NCBI GenBank assembly: GCA_900199555.1
Contig: FZQZ01000001.1
Span: 310,001 to 374,000, forward strand
DNA length: 64,000 nt
Reading direction: 5' to 3'
Source: Prevotellaceae bacterium MN60
GTDB lineage: Bacteria > Bacteroidota > Bacteroidia > Bacteroidales > Bacteroidaceae
In this document: positions 1-9,267 of the stretch, piece by piece
How positions within the stretch are numbered: the stretch's first letter is position 1
Layout: every line of letters starts with the position of its first letter
Made by a program: the position numbers and the translations under genes
The notes under the pieces: model-generated
What the model saw: the letters and a program-made list of their open reading frames with translations, nothing else
Databases searched by the model: none
Told to the model about the DNA's origin: nothing

Positions 1-1725
1 GACACACTGTGTATCCCCACCATCTTTATTGCTTATACTGGTGAAGCCCTCGACTATAAGGCCCCACTACTGCGTGCGCTGCATGCCGTAGGAAAGGCAG
101 CCAAAGATGTTTGCCAATATTTCTATAACGACGTAACAAAAGTACAAGTAAACCTTGGATGGGAACAGGAATACTTCCTCGTGGATGAAGGTTTATATTC
201 TGCCCGTCCCGACCTGCTGATGACTGGTCGCACACTGATGGGCCACGAGAGTGCTAAGAACCAACAGATGGATGACCACTACTTTGGTACTATTCCCGAT
301 CGTGTGCAGGCTTTCATGAAAGACTTAGAGATTCAAGCTCTTGAGTTGGCTATTCCTGTAAAAACACGCCACAACGAGGTTGCCCCCAACCAGTTTGAGT
401 TGGCACCTATCTTCGAAGAGTGTAACTTGGCTGTTGACCATAACATGCTACTGATGTCGCTGATGAAGAAGGTGGCTCGCAAGCATGGCTTCCGTGTATT
501 ATTGCACGAGAAACCCTTCGACGGCATCAATGGTAGCGGTAAGCATAACAACTGGAGTCTGAGCGCTGATAATGGTGCACTGCTGCATGCTCCAGGTAAA
601 ACCCCCGAAGAAAACCTGCGCTTTATGGTATTCATCGTAGAGACACTGATGGCAGTTTACAAGCATAACGGTCTGTTGAAAGCCTCTATCATGAGTGCAA
701 CAAATGCTCATCGTCTGGGTGGCAACGAGGCTCCTCCTGCTATCATCAGCTCATTCCTGGGTACTCAGCTCACAGAACTGCTGAACCACATCGAGGAATC
801 AGACAAGAACGAGCTCTTCAACCTGAAAGGTAAGCAGGGCATGGAGATTGACATTCCTCAGATTCCCGACTTGATAGTAGATAATACAGATAGAAACAGA
901 ACCAGTCCTTTTGCCTTTACTGGTAACCGCTTTGAGTTCCGTGCTCCCGGTTCAAGCGTCAACTGTGCCTCGGCAATGATTGCACTGAACGCAGCAATGG
1001 CTGAAGCACTCACCTCGTTCAAAGAGCGTGTAGATGCCAAGATTGCTAAAGGCGAAGGAAAGATTCCCGCTATTCTCGAAGTGCTGAAGGATGATGTAAA
1101 GACTTGTAAGCCTATTCGCTTCGACGGCAACGGATACAGTGAGGAATGGGTTGTAGAGGCTGCTAAGCGCGGACTGGATGTAGAGAAGTCTTGCCCCGTG
1201 ATTTTTGAGCATTATCTTGACGACTCAACCATCAAGATGTTTGAGAGCACCAAGGTCATGAACAAGAAGGAACTGGAGGCTCGCAACGAAGTAAAATGGG
1301 AGACCTATGTCAAGACCGTACAGATTGAGGCGCGTGTTCTTGGTGACCTCGCCATGAACCATATCATTCCTGTATCGACACACTACCAGAGTCAGCTAAT
1401 TAAGAACGTACAAGGCATGAAGGATATCTTCTCATCAGCCTTGTTCAATACAGAAAAAGCAACCAAGCTCTCTGCTCGTAACATCAAGCTCATCGAAGAG
1501 ATTGCTGAGCGCACAGAGAAGATTGAGCAGCTGGTAGAAGACCTCACTGAGGCACGTCGTGTGGCAAACCGCATCGAGGATATCCACCAGCGTGCTATCC
1601 AGTATCACGACACCGTTTGTCCCCACATGGAAGCTATCCGCAAGGAGATTGACAAGCTGGAACTGATTGTGGAAGACGGATTGTGGACGTTGCCTAAATA
1701 TCGCGAATTGCTGTTTATCAGATAA
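1..1725 (+). CDS. glnN: Glutamine synthetase type III, 5'-truncated by window edge
   Basis: Class III (large) glutamine synthetase, which makes glutamine from glutamate, ammonium and ATP in the cytoplasm. The frame is open from the first base of the window, so the N-terminus (about 150 residues) lies outside; 574 codons remain, and the family is usually about 730 residues. Typical GSIII stretches are visible: CIPTIFIAYTGEALDYK near the edge, NQFELAPIFEECN, and NAHRLGGNEAPPAI. A GTG at 181 opens a shorter reading but is not the start, because recognisable family sequence continues upstream of it. A same-strand protease starts 46 bases after the stop with no clear terminator between them. Confidence 0.95.
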   Translation, partial: DTLCIPTIFIAYTGEALDYKAPLLRALHAVGKAAKDVCQYFYNDVTKVQVNLGWEQEYFLVDEGLYSARPDLLMTGRTLMGHESAKNQQMDDHYFGTIPDRVQAFMKDLEIQALELAIPVKTRHNEVAPNQFELAPIFEECNLAVDHNMLLMSLMKKVARKHGFRVLLHEKPFDGINGSGKHNNWSLSADNGALLHAPGKTPEENLRFMVFIVETLMAVYKHNGLLKASIMSATNAHRLGGNEAPPAIISSFLGTQLTELLNHIEESDKNELFNLKGKQGMEIDIPQIPDLIVDNTDRNRTSPFAFTGNRFEFRAPGSSVNCASAMIALNAAMAEALTSFKERVDAKIAKGEGKIPAILEVLKDDVKTCKPIRFDGNGYSEEWVVEAAKRGLDVEKSCPVIFEHYLDDSTIKMFESTKVMNKKELEARNEVKWETYVKTVQIEARVLGDLAMNHIIPVSTHYQSQLIKNVQGMKDIFSSALFNTEKATKLSARNIKLIEEIAERTEKIEQLVEDLTEARRVANRIEDIHQRAIQYHDTVCPHMEAIRKEIDKLELIVEDGLWTLPKYRELLFIR

Positions 1726-1771
1726 ACAGCTTTTCGCTAAGAGTTATTTGCGATACCACAAAACAACTTGT

Positions 1772-3946
1772 ATGCGACAGCATCTTCTAACACTCCTACT
1801 GTTTGTAGCCAGCATATCACTCTATGGTCAGCCTCAACAGAAGTTGTCTGGATGGTTACGACAGGCGATAGCAGAACAACAGATTCAGCATCGAGCCAGT
1901 GAGGAGGAAGAGAGACTTACCTTGGTTTTTGTCAGAACAAGTGAGACACTAACAAAGGATAAGCTACTGGAGTATGACGCAAAGATTTATGCCCAGTTGG
2001 GGGATATTTCCATCATCATGATTTCTATGTCGCAGTTGATAAAACTTAGCGAAGAGCCAAGCGTATTACGCATAGAAGCTAATGGGCGCTCCCAACTGAC
2101 ATTGGACACAGTGACTGTGGTCAACAATGTTCTGCCCGTTTATCAACCCACAGAAGCGCACGCTGCCTTTACCGGCAAGGATATTGTTGTGGGAGTGATG
2201 GATGTTGGTTTCGACCTGACGCATCCCACCTTTTATAATAATGCGTCGCTCAGCGAATATCGCATCAAAGCCTTCTGGGACCAGTTAGTAAAGGACGAGG
2301 ACAGCAGTTTACTGCCCGTTGGCAAACAATTCATTGGTGCTACCGACATTCTGGGAAAGCAATATGCCCTTGATGGCAAAGCGCAGGGACATGGCACACA
2401 TACCACTGGCATTGCAGCAGGTAGCGGTTATGATACGCCCTATCGGGGCATTGCCTATGAGAGTGATATCTGCTTAGTAGCAAATGCAGTCAACAGCGAT
2501 CTGTCCTTTATTGACGATAAAGACTATTATAAATACACCTCAGCAACGGATGCCTTGGGATTCAAATACATCTTCGACTATGCTGAGCAGCAAGGTAAAC
2601 CTTGCGTAGTATCGTTTAGTGAAGGTTATGCGCCCTATATGGACGAGGATGACCAGTTATACAATGATTTCCTTGAACGCCTGATAGGTCCTGGACGTAT
2701 TCTCGTAGCCTCAGCAGGCAACGAAGGTTTGGCACTGAGTTATGTGGAGAAGCCTATCGGAATGGATGCTGCTGGTGCTTTTATTAAAACCAGTCAGCAA
2801 CAACCCACCTATCGAGTCAAGAGCGATGGCAACATGACTCTTCAACTCTATGGATATGCAGAAGAAGGCAACAGTCCCTCACATCTGCTGGAGATTTGCT
2901 CTACAGAACCATGGGAAGACGAACAGCTGACGGATACACTGGTGATGGGAACTGACAGCATCGCAGCTACATTGACCCACTATCCATCGGTATTCGATAA
3001 TCAAGGATATATCTACCTGTTACAATTAAAAGGAAATAAAGCGCTGAATAGTCTTCCACCTGTAGCACTGGTGGCAAAAGGAGATGAGAGTCATATTGAA
3101 CTATTGGGCACTTCATCAGCATCCTTTGACAATCTTGATAGAGACACTCGCTGGAATGCAGCACAGCTGGGGCATAACACCTACGCGCCAGGATGTTTTA
3201 CGGCACCAATCTGCGTAGGTTCGATGACACATCGTGTGGCATACAAGAACTACGAGGAGAAATGGGTGGAGAATACATACACGAATGAGGAAACAGGGCT
3301 ATGGAGTCCTTTCTCATCAATAGGCCCGACGCTTGACGGACGAACAAAGCCAGATGTGGCTGCTCCCGGTCGCAACATCATCTCTTCTTATAATAGTTTC
3401 TATCAAGAAGAACATCCCACCCAAACAAAGGCAATTGTAGCCTATACCGAATTGAATGAGCGCAGCTATCCCTGGAAGGCAGACTCAGGCACGTCGATGG
3501 CGTGCCCTGTAGTAGCTGGTGTCATCGCTCTTTGGTTGCAAGCCAAACCCGACCTGACACGTGACGACATCATAGGCATTATGGAACGCACCTGCAGACA
3601 TCCCGAAGAAGACCTTACCTACCCTAACAACAAATATGGTTATGGTGAAATAGACGCCTATGCCGGATTGCTGGATATTCTGAGTATGACGGATATCAAA
3701 GAGATTAGCCATCATGAGCCCAAAGATGCTACAGTCTGGGCACAAGACGGGCAATTACACATCGCATTTAGAGAAACGGCAGATAAGCCTGTTACCCTAA
3801 GCATCTATTCCACTGCAGGCGCATGTATCTATCAGACCGGCATTTCTGTCAACAAGCAACAGGTTGTACTGCCTTTACCTAAGATGAATAAAGGCATCTA
3901 TGTGGTACAATTAGGCAGTAGCGGCTCTACCCTAATTAGGAATTAA
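1772..3946 (+). CDS. Secreted S8 (subtilisin-like) serine protease with T9SS-type C-terminal domain
   Basis: Predicted 724-residue exported subtilase. The ATG at 1772 gives a clean signal peptide (MRQHLLTLLLFVASISLYGQ); the longer frame upstream uses a non-ATG codon and lies inside the glutamine synthetase gene. The catalytic triad reads as Asp144 (VVGVMDVGFD), His207 (GHGTHTTG) and Ser575 (SGTSMACP), with the oxyanion Asn in ASAGNEG. There is a large insert between His and Ser, as in other Bacteroidales S8 proteases. The last roughly 75 residues (IYSTAGACIYQTG to KGIYVVQLG) resemble a type A T9SS sorting domain, so the protein is probably exported across the outer membrane. The substrate is unknown. 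Confidence 0.88.
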   Translation: MRQHLLTLLLFVASISLYGQPQQKLSGWLRQAIAEQQIQHRASEEEERLTLVFVRTSETLTKDKLLEYDAKIYAQLGDISIIMISMSQLIKLSEEPSVLRIEANGRSQLTLDTVTVVNNVLPVYQPTEAHAAFTGKDIVVGVMDVGFDLTHPTFYNNASLSEYRIKAFWDQLVKDEDSSLLPVGKQFIGATDILGKQYALDGKAQGHGTHTTGIAAGSGYDTPYRGIAYESDICLVANAVNSDLSFIDDKDYYKYTSATDALGFKYIFDYAEQQGKPCVVSFSEGYAPYMDEDDQLYNDFLERLIGPGRILVASAGNEGLALSYVEKPIGMDAAGAFIKTSQQQPTYRVKSDGNMTLQLYGYAEEGNSPSHLLEICSTEPWEDEQLTDTLVMGTDSIAATLTHYPSVFDNQGYIYLLQLKGNKALNSLPPVALVAKGDESHIELLGTSSASFDNLDRDTRWNAAQLGHNTYAPGCFTAPICVGSMTHRVAYKNYEEKWVENTYTNEETGLWSPFSSIGPTLDGRTKPDVAAPGRNIISSYNSFYQEEHPTQTKAIVAYTELNERSYPWKADSGTSMACPVVAGVIALWLQAKPDLTRDDIIGIMERTCRHPEEDLTYPNNKYGYGEIDAYAGLLDILSMTDIKEISHHEPKDATVWAQDGQLHIAFRETADKPVTLSIYSTAGACIYQTGISVNKQQVVLPLPKMNKGIYVVQLGSSGSTLIRN

Positions 3947-3952
3947 AAAGCA

Positions 3953-4801
3953 TTATTTTACGAGATTACTCTCATCATCATCGTAGTGGTCGGTCTTATG
4001 AAAGATGCGGCCAATACCTTTTATCTGAATACGCACATGGTCAACAAAGCTCTGCCACATTGACTGACTGCCAATAGTGCCATAGCCCGTAACAGGACGA
4101 GCCTTACGATGATACAAGAAGGCAATCTTTCCAAACTTCTTGAGCGATAAAGCCAAAGAGCCATCTTCACCACGGCGGATATCAGTACGAATGGAGCATT
4201 GGCGAGCATAATCCGCATTAAAGGCAAACGTCATACCACGAATATTTAATTCCGGACGCTTGAAATGCTGCACCCAAAGAAAAATATCGCGGACTAGTTC
4301 GAATAAGAACAGGCTGAAAGCAGAATGATTCTCATCAGGATAGAAACTCCAAAAAGTACCGACACATGATACGCCAGGCTTTGTCAGCTTCTGCATCATC
4401 TTATCAACATAACATGATGGATAGAAGGTATCGGCATCTATGAAGAAATGATATTTGCCACGAGCATGCTGTAAACCACATTGGCGTGCAAAGCCCGGAC
4501 TCTGTCTGGTTTCATTATAATATGGAACGCCTAATGTCTGATATACATTCTCTGTAGCGTCTTTCGAATTATTATTTACTCCCAGTATTTCAATCGGATA
4601 CTGAGATTTTAACTCACTCAGCGACCATAGGCAAGCAGCCAACCTACATTCCTCGTTATAGGCAATAACGACAACGCTGACCAGCGGTTCTGAACTTTGC
4701 AGACAAGACAGTCGGTCTTTTATTTCCTCTATAATATGCTGCGGAACCTCACTGAAAGGTTTGCCGTATATACTCAAATATTTGTCGTACCAGTTTGCCA
4801 T
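3953..4801 (-). CDS. Glycosyltransferase family 2
   Basis: GT-A fold glycosyltransferase of 282 residues, likely cytoplasmic and acting in surface glycan assembly. The nucleotide-binding start VSVVVIAYNEE and the metal-binding FFIDADTFYP (the DxD-type motif) are visible, and there is no obvious membrane segment. The start is taken at the ATG at 4801; the frame extends a few codons further only through a TTG that overlaps the promoter. It is transcribed from a promoter interleaved with that of the divergent GT2 at 4890. Donor and acceptor sugars cannot be read from the sequence. Confidence 0.85.
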   Translation of the reverse strand: MANWYDKYLSIYGKPFSEVPQHIIEEIKDRLSCLQSSEPLVSVVVIAYNEECRLAACLWSLSELKSQYPIEILGVNNNSKDATENVYQTLGVPYYNETRQSPGFARQCGLQHARGKYHFFIDADTFYPSCYVDKMMQKLTKPGVSCVGTFWSFYPDENHSAFSLFLFELVRDIFLWVQHFKRPELNIRGMTFAFNADYARQCSIRTDIRRGEDGSLALSLKKFGKIAFLYHRKARPVTGYGTIGSQSMWQSFVDHVRIQIKGIGRIFHKTDHYDDDESNLVK

Positions 4802-4816
4802 CTGATTATTTTTTTG

Positions 4817-4848
4817 CAAATATAGCTCATTTATTTGGATTTATCAAA
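4817..4848 (-). promoter_or_regulatory. Promoter for GT2 gene ending at 3953 (-33 TTTG / -7 TATATTTG)
   Basis: On the minus strand TTTG (4845-4848) lies exactly 20 bp from TATATTTG (4817-4824), matching the Bacteroidota sigma-ABfr consensus TTTG-N19-21-TAnnTTTG. The start codon at 4801 is only about 10 bases beyond the expected start site, so the leader is very short. It interleaves with the opposing promoter. Confidence 0.75.
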
Positions 4849-4865
4849 TATTCTGCGTATTTTTG
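4834..4865 (+). promoter_or_regulatory. Promoter for GT2-Stealth operon (-33 TTTG / -7 TATTTTTG)
   Basis: TTTG at 4834-4837 and TATTTTTG at 4858-4865, spaced by 20 bp, lie just ahead of the ATG at 4890. The -33 element lies between the two elements of the opposite promoter, so polymerase could not occupy both at once. Confidence 0.75.
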
Positions 4866-4889
4866 CATTACCAATAATAAACGACAAAT

Positions 4890-5900
4890 ATGGATTTAAG
4901 TATTATTGTTCCTGTCTATAATGTGGAGAAATATGTTCGTCCTTGCCTAGAGAGCATCTACAAGCAAGGTATCGACGAGTCACGTTATGAAGTTATCATT
5001 GTGAATGATGGCTCCACAGACAAGAGCATGGAGACGATAGCTGACATCATTCAGCAACATGCCAACATCACGGTCATCAACCATCCGCAGAATCTTAGTC
5101 TCTCTGTGGCTCGCAATACAGGTATTGCTGCAGCTAAGGGCGAATACATCCTGATGCCTGATTCTGACGATTTGCTCATTGAGAATACCCTATTGCCCCT
5201 GATTGACAAAGCCGTTGAAACAAAAGTCGATTTGGTAGTGGCCGACTATCTGCCTATCAAGAGTGATGACATTCCGTCATTCTCTGGAGTAAGTCAGGAG
5301 ACACTTATCTGGGAGGAAAAGACGGGAGGACAATTATTCTTAGAGGATATGAAGCCAGAGCAATGCTACGTCTGGCGTACACTATACAGAAGAGCTTTCT
5401 TGCTTGACAATCATATCACCTTTATTCCCGGCATCAACTATCAAGACATACCCTATACACAGGAGTGCCATCTGAAGGCCCAACGATGTATCAGAGCACA
5501 TTGGAAACTCTACATATACAGATTAGAAAGACCAGGTGCAGCCACCACTTATTTCCACGTAAAGAAAGCCAAAAGCTTTATCTTGGCATTAGCAGGCACC
5601 TACAAGTTGCGAAAACTACCTCACCTTTCTCCAGAGGTTCGTTATAAATTGGAGGAGAATGTCTATTTTACTTTTTCCACCATTATTTATCGCATCATCT
5701 ATGGCATCACGAAATCTTCTGAGAGAAGATATATCATGAAGATGCTCAAGGACGAGGTGCCCGATCTGACTTTTACTCACGGAACCAGACAGAAGGTAAC
5801 ATCATTCATGTTTCATCACATGCCCAATCTCTTTATAGAACTTTATTACCTCTATGGTCTGATGGCATTTAAGAAAGTTTGGAAGATATGGAAAAGATAG
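4890..5900 (+). CDS. Glycosyltransferase family 2
   Basis: GT-A glycosyltransferase of 336 residues. It begins LSIIVPVYNVEKYV, carries the NDGSTDKS turn and the metal-binding PDSDDLL motif, the standard GT2 series. The C-terminal half (after about residue 200) has a TFSTIIYRIIYGI-type hydrophobic/aromatic stretch common in capsule and exopolysaccharide GT2 enzymes. The next gene, a Stealth phosphotransferase, starts inside its 3' end, so the two are probably translated together and act on the same glycan. Confidence 0.87.
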   Translation: MDLSIIVPVYNVEKYVRPCLESIYKQGIDESRYEVIIVNDGSTDKSMETIADIIQQHANITVINHPQNLSLSVARNTGIAAAKGEYILMPDSDDLLIENTLLPLIDKAVETKVDLVVADYLPIKSDDIPSFSGVSQETLIWEEKTGGQLFLEDMKPEQCYVWRTLYRRAFLLDNHITFIPGINYQDIPYTQECHLKAQRCIRAHWKLYIYRLERPGAATTYFHVKKAKSFILALAGTYKLRKLPHLSPEVRYKLEENVYFTFSTIIYRIIYGITKSSERRYIMKMLKDEVPDLTFTHGTRQKVTSFMFHHMPNLFIELYYLYGLMAFKKVWKIWKR

Positions 5901-6901
5901 ATTTCGTTGTTACATGGCTTGACTCTGCTGACCCTCAATGGCAAGAGCAATATGCATTCTATAAGACTGGTGCAAAAGGAGATAAGAATAAAGCCCGATA
6001 TAGGGAAATGAATATCTTCAACTATTGGTTCAGGGCTGTAGAGAAGTATGCGCCTTGGGTTAACAAGGTATATCTGGTAACCAACGGAAAATTTCCAGAC
6101 TGGATTAATAAGGATAATCCCAAACTGGTATTGGTCAAGCACGAAGACTATATACCAAAAGAATTTCTTCCGACATTCAACTCATGTACCATTGAATTAC
6201 ACATGCACAGAATAAAAGGATTGTCTGAGCATTTTGTCTATTTCAATGACGACGTACTAATCAATTGTCCTGTCACACCAGATTACTATTTCAAGGAAGG
6301 TCTTCCTTGCGACAACAACAAAGAGACATGCTTTAATGTGCCGTTATATACACCAAACGAAAAGTTCAATATTTACATGTCGATGATGGCTGACATCGGA
6401 ATGATAAACGCCCACTTCAATAGATGGGAAACGGTATGTCAGTCACCAAAACGATGGTTTGGGCCGCACCTAGGACTAAAGGGACTCATCATGAGCAGCG
6501 TACTCATGAAACAACACTTGTTTGTTGGCTTTTCTAATTATCATTGTGAGCAAACCTTTCTGAAGTCTACATACCAAGAGGTATGGGATAAAGAGCCTGA
6601 CTTCCTGAATGCTAGCTGCACACGATTTAGGGAGGAGGTCATTGCCAATCCATATCTATTCCGCTACTGGCAGTTGGCAAAGAATATGTTTTATCCCTTA
6701 AAAAGGAAGTCATATGCCATTCATATCTCAGACAAGAGTTGCACCAACACAATGGACGAAGTGCTACTAAGCGATAAATATCATTCTGTATGCATCAACG
6801 ACACATCACTATGCACAGATGAAGATTTTGAGTTTGCAATGAACCATGTAACGAATCTCTTAGAGAAAAAATTCCCTGAGAAGTCTTCCTTTGAGCTATA
6901 G
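5888..6901 (+). CDS. Stealth family sugar-phosphate transferase
   Basis: Stealth proteins transfer hexose-1-phosphate units into capsular or exopolysaccharide chains. Conserved region 1 is at the very N-terminus (DFVVTWLDSADPQW) and CR2 follows (WFRAVEKYAPWVNKVYLVTN, then HFVYFNDDVLI with the acidic pair). CR3 and CR4-like segments occupy the second half. The ATG at 5888 gives 337 residues and overlaps the preceding GT2 by 13 bp; a TTG at 5879 in the same frame is less likely. It ends 6 bp inside the convergent glycosyltransferase. Family assignment is strong; the actual sugar is not inferable. Confidence 0.88.
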   Translation: MEKIDFVVTWLDSADPQWQEQYAFYKTGAKGDKNKARYREMNIFNYWFRAVEKYAPWVNKVYLVTNGKFPDWINKDNPKLVLVKHEDYIPKEFLPTFNSCTIELHMHRIKGLSEHFVYFNDDVLINCPVTPDYYFKEGLPCDNNKETCFNVPLYTPNEKFNIYMSMMADIGMINAHFNRWETVCQSPKRWFGPHLGLKGLIMSSVLMKQHLFVGFSNYHCEQTFLKSTYQEVWDKEPDFLNASCTRFREEVIANPYLFRYWQLAKNMFYPLKRKSYAIHISDKSCTNTMDEVLLSDKYHSVCINDTSLCTDEDFEFAMNHVTNLLEKKFPEKSSFEL

Positions 6902-8029
6902 CATACTAGCCACGCCATCTAAAACGCGCTGCATCTGTATCTTCCATGTAAGATGCTCCACCGTATGGCGTATTTCCTCAGGCTTCATGGTGAAATGATC
7001 CATGAAGTCTACAATTTGTTGCATATCAATAGGCGACTCGTCAGCAGGAGCTTTCAGCACATAAGGCTGCTCATCGAAATCACTGTCTTGTTCGCTATAA
7101 ATAAAAGGCAGTCCTCGCGTAGCATACTCACGATTCTTTAGCGTTTTGATGACAGTAATACCGCTACGATGACGACCTAACGAGCCAATGGCAAACTGGC
7201 ACTGATTAAATACCTTGGTGAGTTCTTCGCCAAACAACTGACCATGGAATATAATCTTGTCTTGCAAGCCATACTTATTGATAATCGGGGAAAAGACTGT
7301 ATCCATACGACCAGGAGACACGCCTCCTACCACATGGAAATAGATATCTCGATTGCCATGATACTCTCCTAACCCAGCCATCACGCGGTCATAACCATGC
7401 CACGAATGCACTTCTGCAACACCGATTAAGTGGAGAGCCTCTCCCCCCGCCCTCTCCAAATAGAGAGGGGGCTGATGGAGCGGGATACTGTCGAAGTCGA
7501 CACCATTGCTAATGCGAATGGTACGCTGTCCGAAGATACGCTCCTCATCACTAAAGGTAACTAAGGCATTCATCTCGCGATATAACTTCTCACGAAACAG
7601 TTGGTCTATCTTCAGTTCTAAGCGGGCTTTCCAATTAAAGTTTCCAAACTCTCCGTCATACGGATAAGTAGGTATTTCTGTTACAGCCTTGATGCCTGCT
7701 TTGCGTAGCCTTCTGAAAAAGCGGATGAGCCATGGATTGGCATTCTGGAAACAGCGAGCATAGACAAACTGGATGCCCTCGTTGATACAATAGTCCAAGA
7801 TACAATCATAGTCTATACGTTGTTGCATGCCAGCCCAAACGCCTGTACCGAAGTCCTTGACTACGGCATCATTGATATAGCAGCAACGATGGCCGTCTTC
7901 TGCATATCCATAGTGGCATAAACTGACATCATGCCCATTCTCGCGCAATCCCTTGACCTGATAGTGTATCTTCTTTGAGATACCACTATGTGGTGAGAAT
8001 CCGTGATAAACCAAGAATAATATCTTCAT
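6896..8029 (-). CDS. GT4-like glycosyltransferase with in-frame palindromic repeat
   Basis: GT-B fold glycosyltransferase of 377 residues. It begins [20 protein letters not shown], has the mid-protein RISNGVDFDSI junction, and a C-terminal nucleotide-sugar half (LHLIGVAEVHSWHGYDRV, then SLGRHRSGITVIKTLKNREYA). The classical E-x7-E is not evident, as in several Bacteroidales relatives. Around residues 184-200 the coding sequence contains a GC-rich palindromic repeat translated as QPPLYLERAGGEA, at the linker between the two domains. Its start overlaps the stop of the upstream GT4 by 4 bp (ATGA type), so it is the second gene of that operon. Confidence 0.82.
   Translation of the reverse strand: MKILFLVYHGFSPHSGISKKIHYQVKGLRENGHDVSLCHYGYAEDGHRCCYINDAVVKDFGTGVWAGMQQRIDYDCILDYCINEGIQFVYARCFQNANPWLIRFFRRLRKAGIKAVTEIPTYPYDGEFGNFNWKARLELKIDQLFREKLYREMNALVTFSDEERIFGQRTIRISNGVDFDSIPLHQPPLYLERAGGEALHLIGVAEVHSWHGYDRVMAGLGEYHGNRDIYFHVVGGVSPGRMDTVFSPIINKYGLQDKIIFHGQLFGEELTKVFNQCQFAIGSLGRHRSGITVIKTLKNREYATRGLPFIYSEQDSDFDEQPYVLKAPADESPIDMQQIVDFMDHFTMKPEEIRHTVEHLTWKIQMQRVLDGVASML
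7431..7480. repeat. GC-rich palindromic repeat inserted in a glycosyltransferase CDS
   Basis: The core CCCTCTC-CAAATA-GAGAGGG (7450-7469) is a perfect 7-bp inverted repeat flanked by C- and G-runs, much richer in GC than its surroundings. It resembles the CCCTCTC/GAGAGGG extragenic palindromes common in Bacteroidota intergenic DNA. Here it is read in frame as part of the glycosyltransferase ending at 6896. Confidence 0.65.
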
Positions 8030-9189
8030 CGTACTATACTTTCAAATAATTCTTTCCAACAATCTGCAATATAATCTATACTGAATCGCTGTACGTTTTT
8101 TATTCCATTGGCAGCCATACTGTGACGAAGATCTGCATCACCCATCAATCGTATTAAGCCGTCAGCTAATGCTTCCACATTGCCATTTTCCACCAACAAC
8201 CCATCATCGCCATCGGTAATAATGGAACGAGGTCCCCATGGACAATCAAAGGACACAACAGGCAATCCGCAAGCCATAGCCTCAGTAAGTACCATACCAA
8301 AGCCTTCGAAACGTGAACTAAGAACAAATATACTGCTATTCACATACTCAGCCTCTACATTATCTGTGCGTCCATGCAACTCGCAACGCGAACTGTCAAT
8401 GCGCAAATCCTCAATCAGTTGATTATAGGGTATGCGATCACCATCACCATAAACATCAAGACGCCAACCAGGAACGCGTTTCTCTGCAATAGCCCACGCC
8501 TGCAAGAGCAGATCAATACCTTTTTCATGAGAATAGCGAGCGACAGCTACCACACGTTTTTCGGTAAGAGGACTAACCATCTTAGGATATAGTGACAACG
8601 GGTCAGGAATGGCTATAACATTGTCAAGTTCACCCCATGCTTCGCGGTCTTTTTCCGTCAAGACTACAAGTTTGTCAAGACGGCGCAAATGAGAGACAAG
8701 ATTATGCGACCAAAACTTGGCAAAAAGATGTTTGAAAAGTCCCACATTTTGAGTATTGAAATTGCGGTAGTTGGCGCGGTTTATGTGCAACTCGCCAATT
8801 TTTCGACTACCATCGGGGATATCATTAATGAAGTTGATTTCACGACGCAAGAGACTAACAGTGACATCTGGACGAATGTCCATTAACTCTTTAGTCAGAG
8901 CCTTCTTGAATTGACGTTGTTTCTTGAGGTATACAAAAATCTTCTTAACAAACGAACACGTCCATAGTTCTTCGAAACCGATGTTCAGATTGATAACCTT
9001 AATCTTTTCAGATAACTTATAGAACAATGGTTTGTCACATCCTTCTGTCAAGATTATCGTCACATCATATCCTAACTGTTCAGCCAGATAATTAGCTTTA
9101 ATGGTAAGTACCCGCTCCACACCACCAGCAATATACAGAGCTGGTGTGAGGTAGACTATCTTGAATTTCTTGACCATTCCAGTATTCAT
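8026..9189 (-). CDS. Glycosyltransferase family 4
   Basis: GT-B retaining glycosyltransferase of about 387 residues. The N-terminal donor-site loop reads [16 protein letters not shown]. The C-terminal half has [16 protein letters not shown] and the signature [20 protein letters not shown] with the E-x7-E pair. The ATG at 9189 is the first after the promoter; the ATG at 9177 (MVKKFKIV) matches the usual family start equally well. Upstream extension is only through TTG inside the promoter. First gene of a two-gene operon with the GT that starts at 8029. Confidence 0.88.
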   Translation of the reverse strand: MNTGMVKKFKIVYLTPALYIAGGVERVLTIKANYLAEQLGYDVTIILTEGCDKPLFYKLSEKIKVINLNIGFEELWTCSFVKKIFVYLKKQRQFKKALTKELMDIRPDVTVSLLRREINFINDIPDGSRKIGELHINRANYRNFNTQNVGLFKHLFAKFWSHNLVSHLRRLDKLVVLTEKDREAWGELDNVIAIPDPLSLYPKMVSPLTEKRVVAVARYSHEKGIDLLLQAWAIAEKRVPGWRLDVYGDGDRIPYNQLIEDLRIDSSRCELHGRTDNVEAEYVNSSIFVLSSRFEGFGMVLTEAMACGLPVVSFDCPWGPRSIITDGDDGLLVENGNVEALADGLIRLMGDADLRHSMAANGIKNVQRFSIDYIADCWKELFESIVR

Positions 9190-9209
9190 AAAGGACTGAT
9201 TTATGCCGA

Positions 9210-9241
9210 CAAATTTACGGATTTTTTTTGGAATTATCAAA
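9210..9241 (-). promoter_or_regulatory. Promoter for the GT4/GT minus-strand operon (-33 TTTG / -7 TAAATTTG)
   Basis: On the minus strand TTTG (9238-9241) is 20 bp from TAAATTTG (9210-9217), and the ATG at 9189 follows. It interleaves with the plus-strand promoter at 9227-9258 in exactly the same geometry as the pair at 4817-4865. Confidence 0.75.
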
Positions 9242-9258
9242 TTATTTCCGTATTTTTG
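9227..9258 (+). promoter_or_regulatory. Promoter for acyltransferase-GT4 operon (-33 TTTG / -7 TATTTTTG)
   Basis: TTTG at 9227-9230 and TATTTTTG at 9251-9258, spaced by 20 bp. The ATG at 9268 is about 10 bases beyond the -7 box, giving a very short leader. Confidence 0.75.
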
Positions 9259-9267
9259 TCGGCAGAA

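Noticed and set aside
1667..1771. Upstream extension of the first subtilase
   Set aside because: Overlaps the glutamine synthetase end and lacks a signal peptide; ATG 1772 gives a proper one.
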